From: Comamonadaceae bacterium
Lineage (GTDB): Bacteria; Pseudomonadota; Gammaproteobacteria; Burkholderiales; Burkholderiaceae_C
Reading direction: 5' to 3'
DNA length: 15,922 nucleotides
Assembly (NCBI GenBank): GCA_947457975.1
Contig: CANGYC010000021.1
Location: 1-15,922 of the forward strand
Below are positions 8,229-15,922 of the stretch, one piece after another. The notes under the pieces were generated by a model. That model made no database searches, was not told where the DNA came from, and worked only from the letters and a program-made list of their open reading frames with translations. The position numbers and the translations under genes were made by a program. The stretch's first letter is position 1, and every line of letters starts with the position of its first letter.

Positions 8229-11200
8229 ACAAGCAAAGCCACCGCGTTGTCTTCAACGAATCCCGCGGCACTCTGATGGCGGTGGCCGAGACAGCCAAGG
8301 CCAACGGCAAGCCAGGCAGTGGAGAGGATGTCGGTAGTGCCACACGCACAGGCATGCGCACAGGGAGATCATTCAGGGGGCTGAACCTGGCGCACAAGCT
8401 GTTAAGACGTAGCCTGATTGCCAGCGCATTCAGCCTGGGCAACGGGCTACTGGCAGCCGGCGCACAGGGGCAGACAGTGGTCACCAAGGTCATAGCCGAC
8501 CCCACAGGACCCGCCTCGCAGCAGCCGAGCGTGCTCAATACCAGTAACGGCGTGGTGCAAGTGGACATCCGTACACCCAGCGCGGGGGGCGTCAGCCGCA
8601 ACAGCTACAGCCAGTTTGATGTCGGCCAGAGCGGGGTAATCCTCAACAACAGCCGCACTGATGTGCAAACCCAGCTTGGCGGCTGGATGAAAGGAAATCC
8701 TTGGCTGGCCACAGGCAGTGCGCGCGTCATCCTCAACGAAGTCAACTCCAACAATCCCAGCTACCTGCAAGGCTATGTAGAGGTAGCTGGCCAGCGTGCC
8801 AGTGTCATCATTGCCAATCCGTCGGGCATCTCCATCAATGGTGGGGGTTTCATCAACGCCAGCGGCGTGACACTCACCACGGGCACCCCGGTCCAGAACA
8901 ACGGCAACCTAGAGAGCTTTCGTGTGCAGCGCGGAAGCATCAACGTGGAGGGCCTGGGCCTGGATACTCGCACCGCTGATTACACCGTCGTCCTCAGTCG
9001 CGCCGCACAAGTCAACGCCGGCCTCTGGGCCAACCGATTGCAGGTGATCACGGGAGCCAACGAGGTGGATTCTCGTACCCTGGGCGGCGACGCTGAGGTA
9101 CAGATTCAAGCACTCAAGGCCACGGAAGCCCCCCCCGCCTACGCCCTCGATGTGGGGCGGCTCGGCGGCATGTATGCCGGCAAGATCATGCTCATCGGCA
9201 CCGAAGCCGGCTTAGGCGTACGCAATGCGGGGGGCGTGCAAACCAGCAGCGGGGCATTGACCCTCACACAAGCAGGCTGGCTCTCCAACAACGGCATCCT
9301 GCATGCCACAGGCGGTGACATCCGTATTCAAACGGGTGGCGCTATAGATCAAAACGGTACTGTCTACAGTAACCAAAATGTTCAGCTCAGTTCTCAGGCC
9401 AGTCAAACACACGGTAGCACCACGGCAGCCCAGGGGTATGTGACCCTGAAGGCCACAGGTGCCAATGCGGACGGCACTGCGGCGCAGATTCAAGCCAGCA
9501 AGAGCGCCGTCTGGGCGGCAGGCCTCCAAGCTGACGGCCAATTCACAGGCCAGCAAGATCTCACAGTCCAAGCTGACGGCATCATCCAGACTTCGGGTCA
9601 GGCCTTTGCTACGGGCGGCCTGAGCCTGCAAGGAAACAGCTTGGATGTCTCCCAATCCCTACAGCAAGGGCGCACCCTCAACCTACAAGCCAGCCTGGGA
9701 GGGATTCAAGCTGCGGGAAGCCAATTGCTGGCGGTAGAGCAGCTGCAACTGAACACCCCGCAAATCCTCACAACTGATGGCGCCAAGGTGCAGGCAGGCA
9801 CCCTGATGATCAACGCCGACAGTCTGAGCAACGTGGCCGGGCAGATCGTACAAACCGGTACGGCCGACCAAAACATCGCTCTCCAAGGCTCCCTGAACAA
9901 CCGTACTGGCCTTATTCAAAGCAGTGCCCATAAGCTCACCATCGGCGCACAAAGCATCGATAACACCGCCGGGCAACTGCTGCATGCGGGTAGCGGCACT
10001 CTCAGCCTCATCAGCCAGGGCCAGTTGCTTAACCTGACCCAGAGCAACACCCAAGACGCTGTGGCCGACGGGGGACGCATCGTCAGCGTGGGGACACTGG
10101 CCGTCCAAAGCGGCACCCTGGATAACAGCGGAGAGATCACCGCCGGACAAGACCTGATCACCACCACCAGCGGCTTGAACAACACAGGCGTTTTGTATGC
10201 AGCAGGCAGCCAGACCCTCACGGCTGGTGGCGCACTCACTGTTAGCGGCACCATCGGTGCAGCCCAGGACCTGCGCATCAATGCAGCCAGTGTGGCAGCG
10301 ACAGGTAGCAGTGTGCTGGCCGCTGGTATGGCGGCGGACGGCAAGCTCACGGGCACAGGCGCCCTTTCGATCACAACCACGGGCGCCTTGCAAACCGCGG
10401 GGCAAACATGGGCCACAGGCAATGTAGACCTCAGCAGTGCCACCCTGGACCTGAGCCGCAGCAACACAGGCAGTGCGGCAGGCCATGTGAGTCTGAGCGC
10501 CAGCAGTGGCGATGTCCTGACCAAGAACGCTCAAGTCAGCAGCCCAGGCATTCTGGCCATCACTGCGAACCATCTGGCCAGCCATAAACTGGACAACACC
10601 AGCGGCCAGCTCAGCAGTCAGCAACTTCGCATTCATGTGGGTCAGGTGGACAACAGCCTGGGCGTGATGTCACAAACAGGTACAGGCATTCAAACCGCGC
10701 AGATCAAGACCTCTGGCAACATCAACAACAGCGCAGGGCGCATCCTGGCCAACGCGCAGGACCTCGCGCTGGAGGTTGGCGGCAGCCTCATCAACTTGGA
10801 TGGACAGATCGGACATGCTGGGGCAGGGACTTTCAGTCTGAGCACGGGCGCCGCTGACAACACCCGTGGAAAGTTACAGGGCAATTCGAGCCTTGTTTTC
10901 ACCGCCACGAGCGAGGTCAACAACACCCAAGGTCTGGTGGCAGCCAAAAGCCTGGCCGCCAGCGCCGACGGCTGGAACAACAGCCAAGGGCAAATCGTCT
11001 CCACGCAGGGCGATATGACCTTGAGTACCCAGCACAACACCCTCAACAACGCGCTGGGGCTGATCCAGTCCGCTCAAGACCTGCGTCTGACCGTTCAAGG
11101 CGCGGGCGAAGCCCTGCTTAACAGCCAGGGCAAGATCCTGGCAGGGCGCGCCGCCATCTTGTCCAGTGGCGCCCTAGATAACCGCGCCGGTCTCATCAGC

Positions 11201-14200
11201 GCCCAAACTTCTCTAAACATCATCAGCAGTGGTTCGGTGAACAATGCGGCCCTCCACAACCAAGCCAGCCAGATTTACAGCGGTAGCGATCTAACGCTGC
11301 ACGCCACCGGACTTGAGAACACCGCCAGCCGCATACTGGCTGTAGGTAACGCCGCCATCAACACAGGCAGCGGCAGCCTGGTCAACACCAGCGGGCTGGT
11401 GCGCGTGGGCCAAAGCCTCACTGTGCAGGCGGCAGGGGTGGACAATACGGCCACCCGTTCCTTCCACAGCGACGGCACGCCACTGTCCGTGGGGCTGGAA
11501 GGCAATAACGTCGCCATAAGCACGGCCAATTTGAATAACACCCAAGGCGCCGTTCGCGCAGCACAAGATCTGAGGGTGTTTAACGATGGCCAGCTCACGA
11601 ATGACCAAGGCGAACTCAGCGCAGGTCGGCACATAAACATCACAGCAGCCCAGGCCAGCGCACCTGCCTTGCACCTGAGCAACCAGAACGGTCAGATCGT
11701 GGCCGACAAAAGCGTCAGTGTGACCACCGGCAGCTTGAGCGGTGCAGGCGTCCTTTTCTCCAAAGGTGATGTAAGTCTGAGCTTGCAAGGCGACCACACC
11801 CTTACCGGCACACTGCAGGCCGGTGGCAACCTCATCCTGAGCGCCACCGGCCAGATCACCAACCCCATCTCGGTGCAGGCTGGCAAAAACCTCACCGTCA
11901 ACGCCCAGAACCTGAATAACCAGACCACGGGCGAATTCCTGAGTGGCCAAACCACCCACCTTCGCGTCGCCGATACCCTGACCAACCGGGGCCTCATCGA
12001 CGGGGCCGACACCCGCATCGAGGCAGCAACCCTCAGCAACCTGGGCACCGGCCGCCTCTACGGCGACCGCATGGCCATTGGGGCCACCAGCCTACTCAAC
12101 CAGGAGGAAACCCTGTCCGGGGTGACCTCTGCGGCCACCATCGCGGGCCGAGAGCGGGTGGACCTGGGCGTGCACACCCTCACCAACCGCGAAGGAGCCC
12201 TCGTTTACAGCGTGAACGATCTAGCCATTGGCGGCGCACTCGATGCCAGCTGGCGGGCCACCGGCGCAGCACAGGCCGTCAACAACCAGAGCGCCACCCT
12301 CGAATCTGGGCAAAGCCTGAACATTCAGGCCAACGTCATCCGCAACACCAACGAACACTTTGCAAGCGAGGTACGACAAACCAGCCAGGCGGAGATCACC
12401 GAGTACCAGGGCGCAGGCGCCGCGCAGCGCTACAAGCCAGGAGAACCAGACGTCTACACCTTCATGAACGAATCGCTGCATCTGAACACGCCTGAGGGCA
12501 GGTACGAGCAGTGGACCCAGTACAGCTACACCCGCACCATCAATGAAAACGTGGTCACCCAAAGCGTGCCCGGCAAGATCATGGCAGGTGGTGGCATCAC
12601 GCTGACAGCCACCAGCCTTCTCAACGACAAGAGCCAAATCGTGGCCGGCGGCACACTCAGTGTGCAAGCAGCCACCCTGAATAATGTGCAGGGCCAGGGC
12701 AACCGCATCACCACCGATGCAGGATCTGCCACCAGCTACTGGCGTGCTCGACAAAAAGGAACCGACTCCACAGGTAGCAGCACTGCGGACTACACGCCCG
12801 CACCGGCTCAAGAAACTACCACCCTGAGCGTGACACGCTTCGAAGAAAACACGGCAAATGCCTCCACAAGCTCAGTCGCCACATCCCGCACCCTGTCTAC
12901 TGTTCAGGCCCAGGCCAGCACTGCAGGCGGGTCAGTAGCTGCCGAAGCACCGCCTGACAATTTGCGCACGGTGTCAGGGGTTCAGCCGGGTTCTGCTGCA
13001 GCCAACACCACACCACAAGGCACGGGGGCGCAAATCGGCTCGCGCCAGACCGGTGTACGCACCACCAGCCCCAGCCGCCAGCTGCCAAATACCAGCCTTC
13101 ACACCATCCACCCCGAGGCGCAGGCCAGGTACCTCATCGAGACCGACCCTCGGTTCACCCAGCAAAAAATCTGGCTGAGCAGCGACCACATGAGCTCACA
13201 GCTGCAGTTTGACCCGACGACCACGCAGAAGCGTCTGGGCGATGGCTTCTATGAACAAAAGCTGGTCCGTGAGCAAGTATTGGCCCTCACCGGCCAGCGC
13301 TTTCTGGGCGACTTCCGCAACGACGACGCACAGTACATGGCGCTGATGGACGCCGGCCTGACCCAGGCCAAGGCCATGAACCTGCGCCCAGGCATCGCCC
13401 TCACGCCTGCGCAGGTCGCGCAGCTCACCTCAGACATGGTGTGGCTGGTCACCCAAGAAGTCACTCTGGCCAATGGCACCAAGCAAAGCGTGCTGGTGCC
13501 CCAGGTCTATGTGCGTGTGCAAGAAGGCGACCTAGACGGCTCCGGAGCACTTCTGGCGGGCAAGGACATCAATCTCAACCTGACGGGTGACGCCATCAAC
13601 AGCGGCTCCATTGCCGGGCGCAACCTGGTGCAGATCAGCGCCAATAACATCAGGAACCTGGGCGGCAGCATGGGGGCCGACATCCTGGCCCTTCAAGCCA
13701 GCCAGGACATCCACAACACAGGCGGGACCCTGCAAGCCCAAAGCGTGGCCCAACTCAGCGCAGGCCGGGACCTGAACCTCACCACAACGATCCAAAGCAG
13801 CACCAGCAAAGCAGGCGCCAACAGCTTTGCGCAGACCGGTCTTGATCGCGTGGCCAGCCTGTATGTCACTGGCCCTGCGGGCGTGCTGCTGGCCAGCGCC
13901 GGGCGGGACCTGAACCTCACGGCCGCGCACATCAGCAACGCCGGCACGGGCGCCAGCGTGCTCAGTGCCGGGGGCAATCTCAACCTAGGCGTGGTGACCA
14001 CCGCCAACGCCCAAAACATCGTCTGGGACAGCAAGAACTACCAGAGGCAAAGCCAAAGACAGGATGTGGGTACGCAAGTCACCACCGGCGGGGTCCTGGC
14101 CTTGAGCGCCGGCCAAGACCTCAACGCCATGGCCGCCACCGTCCAAGCAGCAGGCGCTTTGAGCGCACAAGCGGGCAACAACATCAGTATCAGCGCCGGT

Positions 14201-15922
14201 CAGTCCAGCCAGAGCCTCGATGAAGCCCACCAACACACCAGCAGGGGCTTTTTGTCGAGCAAGACCACCACTACGCGGGACCAAATGCAAAGCACCACCG
14301 CCCTGGGCTCCAGCTTTGAAGGACAAAGCGTGAACATCGATGCCGGTCAGAATTTGAGCATCGCGGGCTCGAACGTCCTGGCCGACCAGAATGTGAACCT
14401 CAATGCTGGTGGCAGTATCGACGTCACCGCTGCCCAAAAAACCCACAGCCAAAGCAGCTTCCGCCAGACCGCCAAGAGTGGACTGATGAGCGGCGGGGGC
14501 CTGTCCATCTCCATCGGCACACAGCAGCAAAGCCTGGACCAGCAAGGCCGAAGCACCACTGCAGCGGCCTCCACCGTAGGCTCGATGGACGGCAACGTCA
14601 ACATCACCGCCGGCCAGGTCTACACCCAGACCGGCTCGAATGTGCTTACCCCAGCGGGCGACATCAACATCACCGCCAAGACCGTCACGATCATCGAAGC
14701 GCGGGAAACGGGGAGTCAGAGTACAGAGCAGCGCTTCAGGCAAAGTGGGCTGACGGTGGCCGTCACCAGCCCGGTCATCAGTACCCTGCAAGGCGTACAA
14801 CAGCAAGTGCAGGCAGCCAGCAACACACAGAGCAGCCGCATGCAGGCCCTGGCCGTAGCCAATGCGGCCCTGCAGGTCAAGCAAGGGGTGGGGCAGGTGA
14901 AAAGGGCGCTGGATCAGGGGGACGCCACAGGTGGGGCGGGCATCAGTGTGAGTCTGGGCTCATCGAGCAGCCAGACCCAGCAGGAAAGCAGCGCCGACAC
15001 AGCCAGCGGTAGCAAAGTCATCGCCGGCGGCCACATCGTGATCCGGGCTATAGGCGCAGGTCAAGCCAGTGAGCTCACCGTGCAAGGCGGCAGTATCCAA
15101 GCCGCAGGCAGTACCACCCTCCAGGCCGAAGGTGAGCTTAGGCTACTGGCCGCGCAGAACAGCACGCAGGAAAGCAGCAGCAGCAAAAGCTCCAGCGCCA
15201 GCGTGGGCGTGGCCTTCAGCGCCGCAGGCGTAGGCGTGACAGCCAGCGCCAGCCGGGCCACGGGCCGGGGTGCGGGCAACAGCACCACGTTCGCTAACAC
15301 GCAGGTGTCGGGTGACAAGGTGGACATCGAATCAGGCGCGGACACCACGCTCAAAGGCGCCACCGTCACAGGCAAACATGTGACCGCCACCGTGGGCGGA
15401 AACCTCATCATTGAGAGCCTGCAAGACCAAAGCCAATACAAAGACAAGAGCCAGAGCGCAGCCGGAACGGTGATGCTGGGCGCAGGCGGTGGCGCTAGCC
15501 TGAGCCTGGGCAAGACACAGATCAACAGCACCTACAGCAGCGTGGGGGAGCAATCTGCGATCAGGGCAGGCGATGCCGGCTTCAATGTGAGCGTGCAAGG
15601 CAAGACCGAACTGATCGGCGGGCAGATCACCAGCACGCAGGCGGCGGTCGATGACAAAAGGAACAGTTTCAGCAGCACGGGGGGCACCACCACTACCGAC
15701 CTGCACAACACCGCCAGCTACAGCGCCCAGAGCGTGGGCGTGAGTCTGGCCGCGGGCACACCCTCCCCTGGCGCAGGCTTGAGCGCGGGCCTGAGCGGGG
15801 TGGGCTTGGGCAAAGACAGCGGCAGCGCCAGCTCCACCACCACGGCGGGTATTTCAGGCGTTGCGGGGGATACCCAAGCCCGCACAGGCGATGCCAGCTC
15901 GAGCCTGAAGCCGATTTTTGAC
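8225..15922 (+). CDS. cdiA: CdiA-like filamentous haemagglutinin exoprotein (TpsA), 3' end outside window
   Basis: Surface stick-like effector of a contact-dependent inhibition system; 2566 codons are open without interruption and the gene continues past the edge. Residues 1-30 form an extended signal peptide region (ESPR; MNKQSHRVVFNESRGTLMAV). A hydrophobic core (about 63-80) ends at AGA, with cleavage likely after A80. The TPS domain for recognition by CdiB (about 83-320) contains GNPWLATGSARVILNEV and NPSGI (198-202) followed by NGGGFINASG. FHA-1 beta-helix repeats run to about 1375. A variable, possibly receptor-binding segment (1376-1520) is followed by a Ser/Thr/Ala/Pro-rich linker (to about 1625). 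The conserved CdiA block at 1629-1779 includes YLIETDPRF, LGDGFYEQKL, QVAQLTSDMVWLV and EGDLDGSGALLAG. FHA-2 repeats run from about 1780 to the edge. No pretoxin motif, toxin domain or immunity gene is reached. The ATG is fixed by the ESPR and by overlap with cdiC. Confidence 0.93.
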   Translation, partial: MNKQSHRVVFNESRGTLMAVAETAKANGKPGSGEDVGSATRTGMRTGRSFRGLNLAHKLLRRSLIASAFSLGNGLLAAGAQGQTVVTKVIADPTGPASQQPSVLNTSNGVVQVDIRTPSAGGVSRNSYSQFDVGQSGVILNNSRTDVQTQLGGWMKGNPWLATGSARVILNEVNSNNPSYLQGYVEVAGQRASVIIANPSGISINGGGFINASGVTLTTGTPVQNNGNLESFRVQRGSINVEGLGLDTRTADYTVVLSRAAQVNAGLWANRLQVITGANEVDSRTLGGDAEVQIQALKATEAPPAYALDVGRLGGMYAGKIMLIGTEAGLGVRNAGGVQTSSGALTLTQAGWLSNNGILHATGGDIRIQTGGAIDQNGTVYSNQNVQLSSQASQTHGSTTAAQGYVTLKATGANADGTAAQIQASKSAVWAAGLQADGQFTGQQDLTVQADGIIQTSGQAFATGGLSLQGNSLDVSQSLQQGRTLNLQASLGGIQAAGSQLLAVEQLQLNTPQILTTDGAKVQAGTLMINADSLSNVAGQIVQTGTADQNIALQGSLNNRTGLIQSSAHKLTIGAQSIDNTAGQLLHAGSGTLSLISQGQLLNLTQSNTQDAVADGGRIVSVGTLAVQSGTLDNSGEITAGQDLITTTSGLNNTGVLYAAGSQTLTAGGALTVSGTIGAAQDLRINAASVAATGSSVLAAGMAADGKLTGTGALSITTTGALQTAGQTWATGNVDLSSATLDLSRSNTGSAAGHVSLSASSGDVLTKNAQVSSPGILAITANHLASHKLDNTSGQLSSQQLRIHVGQVDNSLGVMSQTGTGIQTAQIKTSGNINNSAGRILANAQDLALEVGGSLINLDGQIGHAGAGTFSLSTGAADNTRGKLQGNSSLVFTATSEVNNTQGLVAAKSLAASADGWNNSQGQIVSTQGDMTLSTQHNTLNNALGLIQSAQDLRLTVQGAGEALLNSQGKILAGRAAILSSGALDNRAGLISAQTSLNIISSGSVNNAALHNQASQIYSGSDLTLHATGLENTASRILAVGNAAINTGSGSLVNTSGLVRVGQSLTVQAAGVDNTATRSFHSDGTPLSVGLEGNNVAISTANLNNTQGAVRAAQDLRVFNDGQLTNDQGELSAGRHINITAAQASAPALHLSNQNGQIVADKSVSVTTGSLSGAGVLFSKGDVSLSLQGDHTLTGTLQAGGNLILSATGQITNPISVQAGKNLTVNAQNLNNQTTGEFLSGQTTHLRVADTLTNRGLIDGADTRIEAATLSNLGTGRLYGDRMAIGATSLLNQEETLSGVTSAATIAGRERVDLGVHTLTNREGALVYSVNDLAIGGALDASWRATGAAQAVNNQSATLESGQSLNIQANVIRNTNEHFASEVRQTSQAEITEYQGAGAAQRYKPGEPDVYTFMNESLHLNTPEGRYEQWTQYSYTRTINENVVTQSVPGKIMAGGGITLTATSLLNDKSQIVAGGTLSVQAATLNNVQGQGNRITTDAGSATSYWRARQKGTDSTGSSTADYTPAPAQETTTLSVTRFEENTANASTSSVATSRTLSTVQAQASTAGGSVAAEAPPDNLRTVSGVQPGSAAANTTPQGTGAQIGSRQTGVRTTSPSRQLPNTSLHTIHPEAQARYLIETDPRFTQQKIWLSSDHMSSQLQFDPTTTQKRLGDGFYEQKLVREQVLALTGQRFLGDFRNDDAQYMALMDAGLTQAKAMNLRPGIALTPAQVAQLTSDMVWLVTQEVTLANGTKQSVLVPQVYVRVQEGDLDGSGALLAGKDINLNLTGDAINSGSIAGRNLVQISANNIRNLGGSMGADILALQASQDIHNTGGTLQAQSVAQLSAGRDLNLTTTIQSSTSKAGANSFAQTGLDRVASLYVTGPAGVLLASAGRDLNLTAAHISNAGTGASVLSAGGNLNLGVVTTANAQNIVWDSKNYQRQSQRQDVGTQVTTGGVLALSAGQDLNAMAATVQAAGALSAQAGNNISISAGQSSQSLDEAHQHTSRGFLSSKTTTTRDQMQSTTALGSSFEGQSVNIDAGQNLSIAGSNVLADQNVNLNAGGSIDVTAAQKTHSQSSFRQTAKSGLMSGGGLSISIGTQQQSLDQQGRSTTAAASTVGSMDGNVNITAGQVYTQTGSNVLTPAGDINITAKTVTIIEARETGSQSTEQRFRQSGLTVAVTSPVISTLQGVQQQVQAASNTQSSRMQALAVANAALQVKQGVGQVKRALDQGDATGGAGISVSLGSSSSQTQQESSADTASGSKVIAGGHIVIRAIGAGQASELTVQGGSIQAAGSTTLQAEGELRLLAAQNSTQESSSSKSSSASVGVAFSAAGVGVTASASRATGRGAGNSTTFANTQVSGDKVDIESGADTTLKGATVTGKHVTATVGGNLIIESLQDQSQYKDKSQSAAGTVMLGAGGGASLSLGKTQINSTYSSVGEQSAIRAGDAGFNVSVQGKTELIGGQITSTQAAVDDKRNSFSSTGGTTTTDLHNTASYSAQSVGVSLAAGTPSPGAGLSAGLSGVGLGKDSGSASSTTTAGISGVAGDTQARTGDASSSLKPIFD
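9182..12349 (+). repeat. FHA-1 beta-helix repeat region of CdiA (protein-level repeats)
   Basis: Degenerate tandem repeats of roughly 20-45 residues encode the right-handed beta-helix shaft. Recurrent cues are LxNxxGQI, phrases such as AGQDL, AAQDL or SAQDL, and LNN/VNN/LDN turns. The nucleotide sequence is diverged between repeats. Boundaries are approximate, from the end of the TPS domain to the last regular repeat before NTNEHF (residue 1374 onward). Confidence 0.75.
12350..13100 (+). other. Candidate receptor-binding segment and linker of CdiA
   Basis: This part (residues about 1376-1625) breaks the repeat pattern. It starts with a Tyr/Trp/Glu-rich stretch (EYQGAGAAQRYKPGEP and YEQWTQYSYTRTINEN), returns to two repeat-like turns with AGGGITL and VAGGTLSVQ, then runs into a long polar linker rich in Ser, Thr, Ala, Gln and Pro. 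In characterised CdiA proteins the receptor-binding region lies between FHA-1 and the conserved block that precedes FHA-2, so this is the expected position. The receptor class cannot be named from sequence alone. Confidence 0.5.
13562..15922 (+). repeat. FHA-2 repeat region of CdiA (protein-level repeats)
   Basis: Second repeat array after the conserved DLDGSGALLAG block. It is rich in SAGRDLNLT, SAGQDLN, NITAGQV and SGSKVIAGGHI-type turns interleaved with Gln/Ser-rich spacers (TQQESS, QESSSS). A helical stretch around LQGVQQQVQAASNT and ALQVKQGVGQVKRAL (nt about 14785-14920) matches the helical insertion seen in the FHA-2 of relatives. In E. coli CdiA this part is needed to pass the toxin through the target outer membrane. 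The array is still running at the window edge. Confidence 0.7.

Noticed and set aside
9683..10636. 317-residue minus-strand open frame opposite cdiA
   Set aside because: Antisense of repetitive GC-rich coding DNA; low-complexity composition, no family motif, and the cdiA frame is continuous here.
13985..14884. 299-residue minus-strand open frame opposite FHA-2
   Set aside because: Same reason: Gly/Ala/Leu-rich shadow of the FHA-2 repeats without its own recognisable features.
8225..15922. cdiA as a pseudogene or frameshifted gene
   Set aside because: The frame was followed at several points and stays open over 2566 codons with family motifs throughout; nothing suggests decay within the window.
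9182..15922. CRISPR array or DNA satellite in the repeat-rich region
   Set aside because: Repeats are degenerate at DNA level, have no constant spacer pattern and are explained by protein-level beta-helix repeats.

Overview
The window reads as GC-rich chromosomal DNA from a betaproteobacterium of the Burkholderiales, most likely the family Comamonadaceae (an Acidovorax- or Hydrogenophaga-like organism). This rests on codon use, the style of the housekeeping proteins and the Burkholderiales-type extended signal peptide of the large exoprotein. No rRNA or other species marker is present, so the genus is an inference.

Left part (1-5489) holds ordinary metabolism. In order: the N-terminal part of an M20 amidohydrolase (minus, cut by the window edge), glyoxalase I gloA (plus), an Entner-Doudoroff pair edd-eda (minus, overlapping by 10 bases), a ChaC-type gamma-glutamylcyclotransferase (plus), a MobA/MocA-like nucleotidyltransferase (minus) and pyridoxamine-5'-phosphate oxidase pdxH (plus). 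The genes are tightly packed and largely divergent or convergent. A REP-like palindrome lies between gloA and eda and appears to supply the eda stop codon.

A 236-base non-coding stretch (5490-5725) contains hairpins and then a sharply AT-rich block (15 G/C in the 70 bases 5641-5710). It separates the housekeeping block from an accessory locus.

Right part (5726-15922) is a two-partner secretion operon of contact-dependent growth inhibition (CDI) type: cdiB (outer-membrane TpsB transporter), cdiC (HlyC-like toxin-activating lysine acyltransferase) and cdiA (giant filamentous-haemagglutinin-like TpsA exoprotein). The cdiA frame is open for 2566 codons and runs off the window. The expected logic is that CdiC acylates lysines of CdiA in the cytoplasm, CdiA crosses the inner membrane by Sec, and CdiB exports it to the cell surface. 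The pretoxin domain, the variable C-terminal toxin and the immunity gene should lie just beyond the right edge and cannot be judged here. The B-C-A arrangement with an acyltransferase is the most interesting system in the window; it resembles the known acyltransferase-containing CDI loci and is not wholly new.
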